Assembly (NCBI RefSeq): GCF_000374285.1
Contig: NZ_KB893930.1
Coordinates: forward strand, 124,001-188,000
Direction: 5' to 3'
Source: Actinobacillus capsulatus DSM 19761
Lineage (GTDB): Bacteria > Pseudomonadota > Gammaproteobacteria > Enterobacterales > Pasteurellaceae
Length of the DNA: 64,000 nucleotides
Shown here piece by piece: positions 48,312 to 57,876 of this stretch. The notes under the pieces were generated by a model. The model was not told the DNA's origin. It saw only the letters and a list, made by a program, of their open reading frames with translations, and searched no databases. Made by a program: the position numbers and the translations under genes. Each line of letters begins with the position of its first letter. Within the stretch, counting starts at the first letter, position 1.

Positions 48312-50717
48312 CTACAATGCTTTTAGGTCCTTATCTAACAAACGATACAGCAAGACTTTACCGTTTTTGAAGCGGTATTCAGCGTATTCCGCTTGACTGA
48401 AATACTCGCCTTTACCTTCGGGAAAAAAGTATTCATGTGTTGGCAAAGTAATATCCCAGTAACCTTTAATTTTCATAGGTATATACACGTCGACATCACA
48501 ACCCTCGAAATTCGTAGGATGAGAATCTTCTAAGCGACATAAATGCGCCACACCATTGTTATCGGTGCTTAACAGCGCATAGTGTTTGCCATATTCAATC
48601 TCTGAGCTATTGAGCTGCAATTGTACTTCATTATTCAATTGATAATGCATCTCCATATAATCGCCTTGCATAAGCGAGCGAGGATCGCGCGGTACAAACT
48701 GCAAAATGATCGGTTTGCCACTAGCAAGTACTTCTTCATATATGCCGATTTTCTGATTAAACAATACCAGCAATGCCACAGTACCTGATGCAACTATGCT
48801 TGCTTTCCATTTCAGCATAGGGGAATCGTAGCTTTTTTTTGCTTCTACCTTGTAAACAATCACTTTTTCTCGTAATAGAGTATAACCGATAAGGAAAATT
48901 ACCCCCATTACACCGAGTAATATTGATTTATAAATCAGTGGTATGGTGAGGAAATAATAAAAACGCCACAATAAAAAAAGGAGCCAGGCTAACATTGTAC
49001 CAAAGAGTGTGCGATCTTTTAACGGATAAGCTAATAGCAATAAACTAAATGTCAAACTCACCATAGAATAGGTGATAAAACCAAAAGAAACGATGAGACC
49101 AAGCCCAATCACCAATGCTGTTTGCACTTTGGTCATTTGGTATCTTTTCGCCAAGCTTAGAAGTGTAAGCGGTAAAATAACCATGTACGTAAGTACCATC
49201 ACTATCGTTAGCAAACTTTCCTGAATAAATAAATGATCTGTTATGGCATGAAAAAATTCGCTAAAACTTGTTTCAGATGGTACTTCAGGGGCAATTACAG
49301 AATTAAATGGGGTAAACTCAAACCAAATATAAAGCGTATTACAAATCACAAATAGTAAACATGCTCTACCGATAATATTGAGGTAAGTATTCACTTTGCT
49401 TTCTTGCTGGCTCGTTCGCCAAAAGCAAAAGACTGGCGTTATATTGATCACAAAGAAGTAAATTGCACGTACTGAAGACCAATCACCCCCAAATGTGCGA
49501 AACCAATTCAACATTTGATCGGCTTGATAGAACGTTAATGCCAAAGCGCAAATGCAAATCCAAGCTGTAGCTTTGGTTCGCCACCAAATCAATATGCTAT
49601 AAATCAAGCCCACTACGAAACCAAGTAGTGCATGTTGCTGATTATCAAGTCCGTCGAGAATGTTACTCCCTACTAGAGCCAATAGAAGCCCGATCAATAA
49701 GACAACCTCTGCAAAGACATTGGATTGTTGATTATCGCCATAGCTGAAGTAAGCAGTAAAAAAAACACTCAACGACAAGAACAGCAATATTGCTCCGCTG
49801 ACCCCAAAACTACTGGTCAACGCAATAGAAAGGATGATAGAAGTTACCACAAATAAAGCGATGAGACTCTTACCGATATAATTAATCCAATGTTTCACCA
49901 CTTCTGGCATACCTAATTCTAATTGGGTCAGTAAAATCAATGCGCCAATATTCACAATAGGTAAAAATAAGAGTCCTCCCAGAGCAAAATGTATTACAAA
50001 CCAAATGTTAAAGATGGCGACCAGTGTGATAAACCATAATAGCTTCAACAATACATCAGATTTGACGAAATAGTAATAAAAAGCGAAAAGCCCGCCAGCG
50101 ACTAATATCCCAATATTGGCTACATAATCTTCAAAGCATGAAGCAATCAGCGCAATCGCAAGTAATACTGAGCTGGTATAAAGCACAATACAGTAGCGAT
50201 CGTGAAAAAAGTCTAACAAATAACGAGTTAAAATCACCCAAAAGCCATTTAGTAAAACGAGATTTAAGGCGGAATAGCCCAAATCATAGGCATCGAAATA
50301 AAAATAGCTAGCTAAATTGGTGGTCACAACCAGCAGTAATGCCAAAGCTACATTAGGAAACAGCAATAACAATGGCAGTTGCGCAGCAGACCAATAGGCA
50401 AACAATTCCCACGTATCCGCTCCCGTTTGGTAAACTTGCCCAAACAGTGCAAACAATCCGCCAATAAGCACGGAGCTAAGAAAAAATAACCCTAGGCTTT
50501 TCCATTTAGTGGTATTGGAATTTTCACGGTAGGCTTGCCACAGTGCAACCGCAATGCTCACGATAAGAGCGGCTTGTGCCAGTACAAATTTTTCCATTTT
50601 AGAAAAATCTACCCAGTTTGCTGCAACCCAAGTAATTGCCCCGCTGGTGAGAAAACTTAGTGCTGACAGAAACAACATTATATTTAAGTAGTGCCGCCAG
50701 TTTGATTGAAATAACAT
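48312..50717 (-). CDS. Large membrane protein with DUF2157, DUF4401-like and GDYXXLXY parts
   Basis: An 801-residue protein with about 20 hydrophobic segments. The N-terminal third (SGAITWVAANWVDFSKMEKF; LGLFFLSSVLIGGLFALFGQVYQTGAD) is DUF2157-like. The middle is a run of membrane helices of the DUF4401 type. After about residue 640 a periplasmic part carries RDPRSLMQGDYMEMHY, the GDYXXLXY signature. These parts are separate neighbouring genes in many bacteria; here they form one chain. Function unknown. AAAGGAAT precedes the ATG. It is 66 bases downstream of aas on the same strand and probably arrived with it. Confidence 0.85.
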   Translation of the reverse strand: MLFQSNWRHYLNIMLFLSALSFLTSGAITWVAANWVDFSKMEKFVLAQAALIVSIAVALWQAYRENSNTTKWKSLGLFFLSSVLIGGLFALFGQVYQTGADTWELFAYWSAAQLPLLLLFPNVALALLLVVTTNLASYFYFDAYDLGYSALNLVLLNGFWVILTRYLLDFFHDRYCIVLYTSSVLLAIALIASCFEDYVANIGILVAGGLFAFYYYFVKSDVLLKLLWFITLVAIFNIWFVIHFALGGLLFLPIVNIGALILLTQLELGMPEVVKHWINYIGKSLIALFVVTSIILSIALTSSFGVSGAILLFLSLSVFFTAYFSYGDNQQSNVFAEVVLLIGLLLALVGSNILDGLDNQQHALLGFVVGLIYSILIWWRTKATAWICICALALTFYQADQMLNWFRTFGGDWSSVRAIYFFVINITPVFCFWRTSQQESKVNTYLNIIGRACLLFVICNTLYIWFEFTPFNSVIAPEVPSETSFSEFFHAITDHLFIQESLLTIVMVLTYMVILPLTLLSLAKRYQMTKVQTALVIGLGLIVSFGFITYSMVSLTFSLLLLAYPLKDRTLFGTMLAWLLFLLWRFYYFLTIPLIYKSILLGVMGVIFLIGYTLLREKVIVYKVEAKKSYDSPMLKWKASIVASGTVALLVLFNQKIGIYEEVLASGKPIILQFVPRDPRSLMQGDYMEMHYQLNNEVQLQLNSSEIEYGKHYALLSTDNNGVAHLCRLEDSHPTNFEGCDVDVYIPMKIKGYWDITLPTHEYFFPEGKGEYFSQAEYAEYRFKNGKVLLYRLLDKDLKAL

Positions 50718-50783
50718 GTTGTATTCCTTTTAGATGAGCGAATATTATTTCGCCCTTAACCTTAATATTATGGGTATATAAGC

Positions 50784-53700
50784 TTACCCTAACATTTCCA
50801 CCACTATTTTTTTCGCACCTTTATAATCCACTTTTCCTGAGCCAAGTAATGGGATTTCAGGTACTAGCAACACTTTGCTAGGTTGCATAATTGGTGGTAA
50901 GCCGCTAGTTTGGATGCGTTCTTTAATGTCATCTACACCGAGTTCCGATTTTACGAGTAATATCACGCTTTCGCCTTTTTTGTCATCAGAAACGGTGGTA
51001 GCGGTGAATTGGGCATCTTCTCCAAATACGTGGGAGAGTGATTCTTCCACCGCTCCAAGGCTAATCATTTCACCTCCAATTTTGGCAAAACGTGAGTAAC
51101 GATCAACAATAGTAATAAAACCTTTTTCATCAATATGTCCTTTATCGCCCGTTTTATAGTAACGTACGCCGTCCAGTTCGCAAATCACATCTGCCGTTTT
51201 CTCGACGTCGTTTAAGTAGCCTTTCATCACTTGTCCGCCACCAATAAGAATTAAACCGTCCTCATTTGTAGCGAGTTCTATCAGCGTATCAGGATCGACG
51301 ATTTTCACCACTGTGCCAGGTAATGGTAAGCCAACTGTGCCGTCTTTTTGGAATGTGAGTTCTTTTAAGGTTTCTGGGGCTAGCATATTCGGCATATTCA
51401 CTGCTGCCACTGGTGCTGTTTCGGTAGTACCATAACCTTCTTGAATATCTAAGCCAAATTTCAAGCGGAATGCTTCACGCACATCAGATTTGAGTTTTTC
51501 CGCACCTGCAATCACCATACGAACATTTTGGAACATTAACGGATGTAATTTTTTATTGCGGGTGTATAAGCGGAAGAACGTCGATGTACCAAACAAAATA
51601 CTCACTGCATGACGAGCCGACATTTTACCGATGAGCACAGCGTCCGTTGGATCTGGGCAGCTGACCATTTTTATGCCTTCACACAACGGCATTAAGGTAG
51701 TTACTGTTAAGCCAAAACTATGGAAAATCGGCAATGAATTTAAAATTACGTCATCTTTCTTGAAGTTCAGCAATTCGCTCACTTGTTTGATGTTGGTGAG
51801 TAAGTTTTTGTGGCTAAGTTCAATACCTTTCGGGTCGCCTTCACTGCCGCTACTGAATAAAATTGTTGCGGTATCATCCAGTTTTGATTCAGCAAAATAC
51901 ATCACTTTAATCAGCCAAATTGGAGCGAAAAGTGCAATCAAAAAGGCTTGGATTTTTTGCAATGAACTAGTCGATTTTACTAAACTTTCTGCAAAAACAG
52001 CTTTATCTGCAAGTAATGCTTCAAAGTCAAACCCTTTGTCTGTGAGTTTTTTCAGGAATTTTTCTGAGCTAATTACGTGTTGAATATTGGCTTTGCTTAA
52101 TGCTTTTTCCATAATTTCTTGGCTAAGTGTATAGTTTAAATTCACGGGAACTTTACCCAGCATGAACAACGCCATATTTACAATTGAGCCTACTGCTGAA
52201 CTTGGCAACAATACGCCCACGTGTTTATCTATACTTAACACCGCTTTCAATTGTTTAGCGAACACTAACACCGCACTGATGAATTTAAGGTTGTTCAGTT
52301 CCATTCCTTGAGCATCCGCCACGCAATCTTTAAATAAGTTTCGTTTTGCTGTTTCCAACCAATGATGTTGCAACGGTTTTTGGCGGTTGATAAAGCGTTC
52401 CCACGCACTAAATGAGAGTTCAACTACTTTTTGTTTCATTGCCGTTGCATCAATAAATTCGCAAATCGGTTTACCGAATGCTACCAAAATTTCACGTTTA
52501 CCACGTTGTTTGGTCATCTGTTTGTAGAAGCTATCTGCCCGAGAAAAACTTGAACCCCATAAGCCTCGCAAATAAAACGGTACAACTGTTATATCTTTTA
52601 AATCACGCAAAATCAGCTCAAATCCTTTTTGAAATTCATTGATTTGACCGTTGTAACTAATATGCCCTTCTGGGAATAACGCCACTACTTCGCCACGTGT
52701 CAAGCATTCACGTACTGCTTGAATTGACTCTTTGCTGGCTCCCGCGCCTATTGGGATCACACGGAAAAATTTAAATAACCATTTAAGATACCATTTGTTG
52801 TAAATCGGGCGATACATCACAAAACGGATCGCTCGAGGACTTGCCGCTTGTAAAATCATCCAGTCTATCCAGCTGATATGGTTACCTAGCATTAACACTC
52901 CGCCTGTCTGTGGTAAATTGCGTAGACCATCTACATGGAAGCGGTAGCTTGCTTTTACGATCGGTAACATCAATAAGCGGGCAAATAAATGCGGTAATTG
53001 CAAAATCGCAAAGAAACTACCCAGTAAACACACTACAGCGGTGAATAGGAACAAGCCAGTGGTGGAGATACTGAAACTCACTAGCAAAATACTGAATAAT
53101 AAGAATGCTACCATTAGAACGTTCTGCATGAAGTTATTGCCGGCCATAATGCGACCGCTGTTCCTTTCAGGAGCTAAGAATTGAATGGTGGCGTTTAATG
53201 GTACGATAAATAAACCGCCAGAAAAGCCAAAACTGAATGAGCAAATCATCAACAAGGTGTTGTTATCTGCTACGGTTAAACCGAATAGTGAGACGAACAA
53301 ACCTAGCGCACCTACCGGCACGATACCGTGTTCAATGTGATAGTTAGACCATTTCCCAGCAACATATGAACCAAGAATTAGGCCTAAGCCACTTACTGCT
53401 AAAATACCTTGAATGATTAAAGCGTTATCTGAGTCGAAATGCACTTTGTAATGAGTTGGAAAAGCTGCCGCAATCACTTGCGACACTCCCCAAAACAGGC
53501 TTAAGCCTACAATGCTAAGCCAAATATTTTTATCCGCATGTACAATGCGGAAATTTTCACGCAAATAGCCAAATGAAAGGTATTTTTTAGCGGAAAATTT
53601 AACCGTATTTTTGTCCACTTCTTGCGGATAGAATGGAATTTTCCAAGCAAAAAAGGCTTCCGATGTGCTTAGCACTACTAACGCCACACCAATCATCGAT

Positions 53701-54236
53701 ACGCTTTGTAGCACTGTATTTGGATCGTTAGAGGCAGAATAAAACTGTTCAAAGTAGAATGAAAATGCAAAAGAACTAAACAAAATCGCCACAATGGTGA
53801 GCGCTTGAATTATGCCGTTTGCCATACCTAATTTTTCAGCTCCTACAATAGATTTGATAATGCTGTATTTAGCAGGCGAGTAAATCGCACTTTGTGCCGC
53901 AAGTACCAACGTTAAGCCAAATGCCCAGTAAAATTGCCCAACGAAATAGCTCACACAAATCAAGATACTGATTACCACAGCAGCTAAACTGCTGTAACGA
54001 ATTACGTTGGTACGTGAAAATTTCTCATTCAAAAACGCCGATGGCGAAAACAAGAAGATAAACGGCAACAAAATCATCGTGTTGATAAGTGCGGTCAAAA
54101 TTGTCTGTGTTTCGCCTTCAAAACTTTTCAGTAACACATTTTGAATGGTGATTTTGTGTGCCAAGTCTACGCTAGCGTTAATAAACATAATCGCTAAATA
54201 TGGTACAAAGCCTGCGATGCGTAATAGTTTCAACAT
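50784..54236 (-). CDS. aas: Three-domain Aas: lysophospholipid transporter, acyltransferase and acyl-ACP synthetase
   Basis: An 1150-residue fusion for repair of lysophospholipids in the inner membrane. Residues 1 to about 410 are an MFS transporter like LplT. About 425-620 are a PlsC-type acyltransferase (GNHISWIDW giving HX4D; FPEGHIS). About 640-1150 are an AMP-forming acyl-ACP synthetase (ILFSSGSEGDPKGIELSH; EGYGTTETAP; YKTGDKG). In E. coli lplT and aas are separate genes. AAAGGAT precedes the start. A Haemophilus-type uptake signal lies inside at 54087-54095, and I saw no Actinobacillus-type signal in the gene. Confidence 0.93.
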   Translation of the reverse strand: MLKLLRIAGFVPYLAIMFINASVDLAHKITIQNVLLKSFEGETQTILTALINTMILLPFIFLFSPSAFLNEKFSRTNVIRYSSLAAVVISILICVSYFVGQFYWAFGLTLVLAAQSAIYSPAKYSIIKSIVGAEKLGMANGIIQALTIVAILFSSFAFSFYFEQFYSASNDPNTVLQSVSMIGVALVVLSTSEAFFAWKIPFYPQEVDKNTVKFSAKKYLSFGYLRENFRIVHADKNIWLSIVGLSLFWGVSQVIAAAFPTHYKVHFDSDNALIIQGILAVSGLGLILGSYVAGKWSNYHIEHGIVPVGALGLFVSLFGLTVADNNTLLMICSFSFGFSGGLFIVPLNATIQFLAPERNSGRIMAGNNFMQNVLMVAFLLFSILLVSFSISTTGLFLFTAVVCLLGSFFAILQLPHLFARLLMLPIVKASYRFHVDGLRNLPQTGGVLMLGNHISWIDWMILQAASPRAIRFVMYRPIYNKWYLKWLFKFFRVIPIGAGASKESIQAVRECLTRGEVVALFPEGHISYNGQINEFQKGFELILRDLKDITVVPFYLRGLWGSSFSRADSFYKQMTKQRGKREILVAFGKPICEFIDATAMKQKVVELSFSAWERFINRQKPLQHHWLETAKRNLFKDCVADAQGMELNNLKFISAVLVFAKQLKAVLSIDKHVGVLLPSSAVGSIVNMALFMLGKVPVNLNYTLSQEIMEKALSKANIQHVISSEKFLKKLTDKGFDFEALLADKAVFAESLVKSTSSLQKIQAFLIALFAPIWLIKVMYFAESKLDDTATILFSSGSEGDPKGIELSHKNLLTNIKQVSELLNFKKDDVILNSLPIFHSFGLTVTTLMPLCEGIKMVSCPDPTDAVLIGKMSARHAVSILFGTSTFFRLYTRNKKLHPLMFQNVRMVIAGAEKLKSDVREAFRLKFGLDIQEGYGTTETAPVAAVNMPNMLAPETLKELTFQKDGTVGLPLPGTVVKIVDPDTLIELATNEDGLILIGGGQVMKGYLNDVEKTADVICELDGVRYYKTGDKGHIDEKGFITIVDRYSRFAKIGGEMISLGAVEESLSHVFGEDAQFTATTVSDDKKGESVILLVKSELGVDDIKERIQTSGLPPIMQPSKVLLVPEIPLLGSGKVDYKGAKKIVVEMLG
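54087..54095 (+). repeat. Haemophilus-type uptake signal inside aas
   Basis: AAGTGCGGT followed by CAAAATT. This is the second signal of this dialect in the 48-54 kb segment. Confidence 0.85.
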
Positions 54237-54356
54237 TGGATTATCCTTTTTTGACTAAGTTGGAGATATTTTAAACCAGAATTGCAGAAGTGTAGGATGG
54301 GACTTTTCACTTTATATGAACTTAAAAAGTTATTACCAACTTTTTACTGTCTAACT

Positions 54357-54689
54357 TCATTCTTTTTGATAAGTGTTGAGAATTTGTAAGTTCAACACAT
54401 AAAGTTTGAGCAGTAATAATACATCAAAAAAATGTTTCAAACATTCATTTTGATTTTCTATGGTACCTAAAATCGCCATCCTGATTTTTACTTCTTGCTC
54501 CGCTAATTTTTTGGTAGTGTGTGCATAAGTCTTTAGAAACTGATATTGATCATCGCTACAATGATAGATCACCACTAAAGTATTACGTTCTGTAAAAATA
54601 TCATTATGGGGCTTAATTAAGCCCATTTCCACTAATTCGTTAAGCTTACTCTCTGTAATCCCGAATTCGTGACACAATTCCGTAGCCAT
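54357..54689 (-). CDS. Small hypothetical protein with HTH-like start
   Basis: A 110-residue product. The start ELCHEFGITESKLNELVEMGLIKPHND has the spacing of a MerR/CbpM-like helix-turn-helix, followed by a helical, charged segment and a leucine-rich end. I do not assign a family with confidence. The ribosome binding site is poor. It lies 120 bases upstream of aas on the same strand; it could be a regulator of that segment or a chaperone modulator-type protein. Confidence 0.5.
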   Translation of the reverse strand: MATELCHEFGITESKLNELVEMGLIKPHNDIFTERNTLVVIYHCSDDQYQFLKTYAHTTKKLAEQEVKIRMAILGTIENQNECLKHFFDVLLLLKLYVLNLQILNTYQKE

Positions 54690-55069
54690 AAATTTTTCAT
54701 AATTAGGTCGAGCGAATAGATTAAGCTTTTATATGGATTTGCTTATATCAAAATTAGAATAGATAAACAACGTCTTAATTTGTGAAATAGTTGCGCTGAA
54801 ATTATTTTGCAGATATTTAATAAATTCGAACAGTTGAATATTGTTTTTGTACTTCGTGATGATGATATGATACTTACGGTTTCATCTTGTATGTGATAGG
54901 TTTGAATCGTCATTGGATTTACTTGCCATGAATTATTCTCTTATATTTTGAATGTTGGTGTCAGCTTCATTCATTATATAGCGAGGATTTTTTATTCATC
55001 GCTTAAGCTCTTTGATTCCATGCGCATAGCGTATGGTTTTTATAGCTGTACGTTGTCTAGCTATAACAA
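54690..55069. other. AT-rich gap between the small gene and corA
   Basis: About 380 bases without a credible gene. Near the right end TATAGCT/AGCTATA forms a hairpin (55041-55065) beside the corA terminator. It may be the junction of the acquired segment with the core chromosome. Confidence 0.5.
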
Positions 55070-55099
55070 AAAAGCACAGAACTTACATTCTGTGCTTTT
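55070..55099 (-). terminator. corA terminator
   Basis: AAAAGCACAGAA pairs perfectly with TTCTGTGCTTTT, with a 6-base loop. The minus strand continues with T residues. Confidence 0.9.
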
Positions 55100-55105
55100 G
55101 CATTT

Positions 55106-56056
55106 TTATAACCAGCCTTTGCGTTTAAAGTAGATATACGGTGTGGCGGCGGCGCAAATCATTAAGCCAATTGCCATCGGATAGCCGTATTTAAAATGTA
55201 ATTCCGGCATAAATTCAAAGTTCATCCCGTAAGTCGAGGCAACCAGCGTTGCCGGTAGGAACATCACCGATACGACCGAGAAAAACTTCATAATTTTATT
55301 CTGTTCGATATTGATATACCCCATTGCCGCTTGCATCAAGAAGTTTACTTTTTGGAACAACGATTCGTTATGCGGTTGGAGTGATTCAATATCTCGCATA
55401 ATGTCCCGAGCTTGTTCAAGCTGATTATTCGGCAAGCGAGTTTTACGCAGTAAAAAACTTAACGCACGTTGCGTATCCATCAGACATAAACGCACTTTTG
55501 AGCTGGCATCTTCCAATTCGGTCAAATCGGAAAGTGCATCGTCAAAGTTATCGCTTTCTTGCTTACCGTTTAAGATTACGCGACTTAAGGTTTCTAAATC
55601 CGCATAAATTGTTTCGATAACATCCGCAAGCTGCTCGATTTTGGTTTCGAACAAGTCGAGCAGTAATTCGTACGCATTGCTATCAATTAATTTTTCACGG
55701 CGAGAACGCATTCGATATAAACGGAACGCCGGTAAATCACGTTCACGCAGAGTAAATAAGCGTCCGTCGCGAATGGTAAATGCAACGGTAGCAATATCGG
55801 CATAATCGTCATCATCTAAACAATAGAAAAAAGAGTGAAGGTGTAAGCCGTCTTCATCTTCGAAGAAGCGAGCAGAAGCCTCTAAGTCTTCCAATTCGTG
55901 TTCTTCCGCAAGCGTTTGGTCTAAACCACGCTGTAGTACGCTACGTTCGTCATCGCTCGGATCGATTAGGTCAATCCAAATTGCATCGTTTAAATCGGTA
56001 GCGGTTTCGTCAACGCTGACAAGGCGTGCGTTATCTAATGCAAATGCACGGATCAT
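55106..56056 (-). CDS. corA: Magnesium/cobalt transporter CorA
   Basis: Pentameric Mg2+ channel of the inner membrane. The ATG at 56056 ([13 protein letters not shown]) has GGAGAA 7 bases upstream and gives 316 residues, the E. coli length. A large acidic N-terminal cytosolic domain, then two C-terminal membrane helices with the selectivity motif [10 protein letters not shown] between them and the basic tail YFKRKGWL. Stands alone. Confidence 0.97.
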   Translation of the reverse strand: MIRAFALDNARLVSVDETATDLNDAIWIDLIDPSDDERSVLQRGLDQTLAEEHELEDLEASARFFEDEDGLHLHSFFYCLDDDDYADIATVAFTIRDGRLFTLRERDLPAFRLYRMRSRREKLIDSNAYELLLDLFETKIEQLADVIETIYADLETLSRVILNGKQESDNFDDALSDLTELEDASSKVRLCLMDTQRALSFLLRKTRLPNNQLEQARDIMRDIESLQPHNESLFQKVNFLMQAAMGYINIEQNKIMKFFSVVSVMFLPATLVASTYGMNFEFMPELHFKYGYPMAIGLMICAAATPYIYFKRKGWL

Positions 56057-56356
56057 TTTATTCTCCAATGGTTAGGAGGTAATGAACAAAAAGGAACAAA
56101 AAAGATACTAGGCGAGAGTTACCGACTTGTCGGTAACCTGAGGGTTTGGACAAGTGGGTTAGAAATCTGATAAGTATCGACTGTGACTGTCCAAAATTGT
56201 AATCCTCAAATAAAAATAGTGTGCGAATGGTACAGATTAACCGCTTTCTAGTCAAGCAAGCGGTCATTTACTTGCTTGATTTTGCAAAATTTTAAGGAAA
56301 AATGACCGCTTTTTTGCTATCGTTAGCATTCCGAAATAATCGATGAGAATTTGACA

Positions 56357-57133
56357 ATGACTGATTTACAACACACGACAGAAACAACTGAAAACGAAAC
56401 AACGCATTTTGGTTTTAAAACCGTTGCTAAAGAAGAAAAACAGCAACTAGTTGCTAATGTATTCCACAGCGTTGCCGGCAAATACGACTTAATGAATGAT
56501 TTGCTTTCGTTTGGTATCCATCGTGTTTGGAAGCGTTTTACCATTGATTGCAGTGGCGTGCGTAAAGGGCAAAAAGTGTTGGATCTTGCTGGCGGAACCG
56601 GTGATTTTACTGCAAAATTTTCGCGTATTATCGGCGAAAGCGGCGAAGTAGTGTTAGCTGATATTAATAGCTCAATGTTGGAAGTCGGTCGTGAAAAATT
56701 GCGTAATTTAGGCGTAGTCGGCAATGTCAGTTATGTACAAGCTAACGCAGAATGTTTACCGTTTGCGGATAATACCTTTGATTGTGTGGTAATCAGTTTC
56801 GGTTTGCGTAATGTGACGGATAAAGACAAAGCGTTACGCTCGATGTTTCGTGTGTTGAAGCCGGGTGGTCGTTTATTAGTATTAGAATTCTCGAAACCGA
56901 TTATTGATCCGATTAGCCAATTATATAATTTCTATTCTTTTAATATTTTGCCGAAAGTGGGCGAGGTGGTGGTAAATGATGCAGATAGCTATCGCTATCT
57001 TGCCGAATCGATTCGTATGCACCCGAAACAAGACGAATTAAAAGCGATGATGGAAAATGCCGGCTTTGAAAGCGTAAATTATTACAACTTAAGTGTTGGT
57101 ATTGTAGCATTACATCGAGGATATAAGTTTTAA
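56357..57133 (+). CDS. ubiE: Ubiquinone/menaquinone C-methyltransferase UbiE
   Basis: SAM-dependent C-methyltransferase in both quinone pathways. From ATG 56357 the product is 258 residues. SAM motif [15 protein letters not shown] near 72; [44 protein letters not shown], all UbiE hallmarks. GAGAA is 7-8 bases ahead. It starts ubiE-ubiJ-(insert)-ubiB-tatABC. Confidence 0.97.
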   Translation: MTDLQHTTETTENETTHFGFKTVAKEEKQQLVANVFHSVAGKYDLMNDLLSFGIHRVWKRFTIDCSGVRKGQKVLDLAGGTGDFTAKFSRIIGESGEVVLADINSSMLEVGREKLRNLGVVGNVSYVQANAECLPFADNTFDCVVISFGLRNVTDKDKALRSMFRVLKPGGRLLVLEFSKPIIDPISQLYNFYSFNILPKVGEVVVNDADSYRYLAESIRMHPKQDELKAMMENAGFESVNYYNLSVGIVALHRGYKF

Positions 57134-57168
57134 TTTACTTTTTTGGTCTAGAATCCAAGGAATACGCT

Positions 57169-57789
57169 ATGTTATCTCAACTTAAACAGCAGCTTATGTT
57201 GCCTCAGTTTGCGTTCGGTGCGATAGAAACCGCTTTTAATGCGTTGCTGCAGCGTTCGCCACACGTCTTACTGGTATTACGTAAGTTAGCGGGCAGATGC
57301 TTACATATTGAATTAACCTCTCCGGCAGTCAATTTTTATTTGATCTTTAGCGAAACTCGTGCGGAATGGCTGTCGGTTTACGAAGGCGAAGCGGATTGCC
57401 ACGTACAACTTTCTTTTGAAACCTTGCCGAAACTTGGCGATAAAGCGAAATTAACCGAGCTGATTAATAACAAATCATTGGTGCTGAACGGCGATATTCA
57501 GGTGTTACAACATTTCACCGCATTGTTAGATGAATTGGAAAAAGATCCTGCTGAATTGTTGTCGCCTTTTGTCGGAGATGTGTTGGCTCAGACTTCAACC
57601 GATTTTGCTAAAAAATTATTTAATAAGCTAAAAGGGCAAATTGAGCAGAATCATCAGCATCTCGCAGAGAATTTAATGAATGAGCGTCCGGTAGTGGTAC
57701 ATCGCTTACAAGCGGTTAATTTTTACGATCAAGTTGCAGAGCTTGAACAGCGAATTCAATTATTAGAGAATAAGATCAATAATATGTAA
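57169..57789 (+). CDS. ubiJ: Ubiquinone biosynthesis accessory factor UbiJ
   Basis: Lipid-binding SCP2-like protein of the ubiquinone biosynthesis complex. The product is 206 residues: N-terminal SCP2 domain (about 15-115) and a C-terminal coiled-coil segment (VAELEQRIQLLENKINN). CCAAGGAA lies 7 bases before the ATG. In E. coli ubiB follows directly; here about 1.95 kb with two extra genes separates them. Confidence 0.93.
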   Translation: MLSQLKQQLMLPQFAFGAIETAFNALLQRSPHVLLVLRKLAGRCLHIELTSPAVNFYLIFSETRAEWLSVYEGEADCHVQLSFETLPKLGDKAKLTELINNKSLVLNGDIQVLQHFTALLDELEKDPAELLSPFVGDVLAQTSTDFAKKLFNKLKGQIEQNHQHLAENLMNERPVVVHRLQAVNFYDQVAELEQRIQLLENKINNM

Positions 57790-57842
57790 CAGTAAGATTT
57801 GTAAAGATGGTAGATATCTAATATTTATTTTTATATGTTATT

Positions 57843-57861
57843 GATAATTATTATCATTAAT
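57843..57861 (+). promoter_or_regulatory. Fur-box-like site directly upstream of the putative effector gene
   Basis: The sequence matches the Fur consensus at 15 of 19 positions by hand count (GATAAT and ATCATTA blocks intact). It ends 15 bases before the ATG at 57877, where a bound repressor would block transcription or early elongation. Confidence 0.6.
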
Positions 57862-57876
57862 ATGTTTGGAGGGTGT

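Noticed and set aside
50784-54236. Separate lplT and aas genes fused by an assembly error
   Set aside because: The frame is continuous over 1150 codons with a coherent linker between domains and no stop or start signal at the junction.
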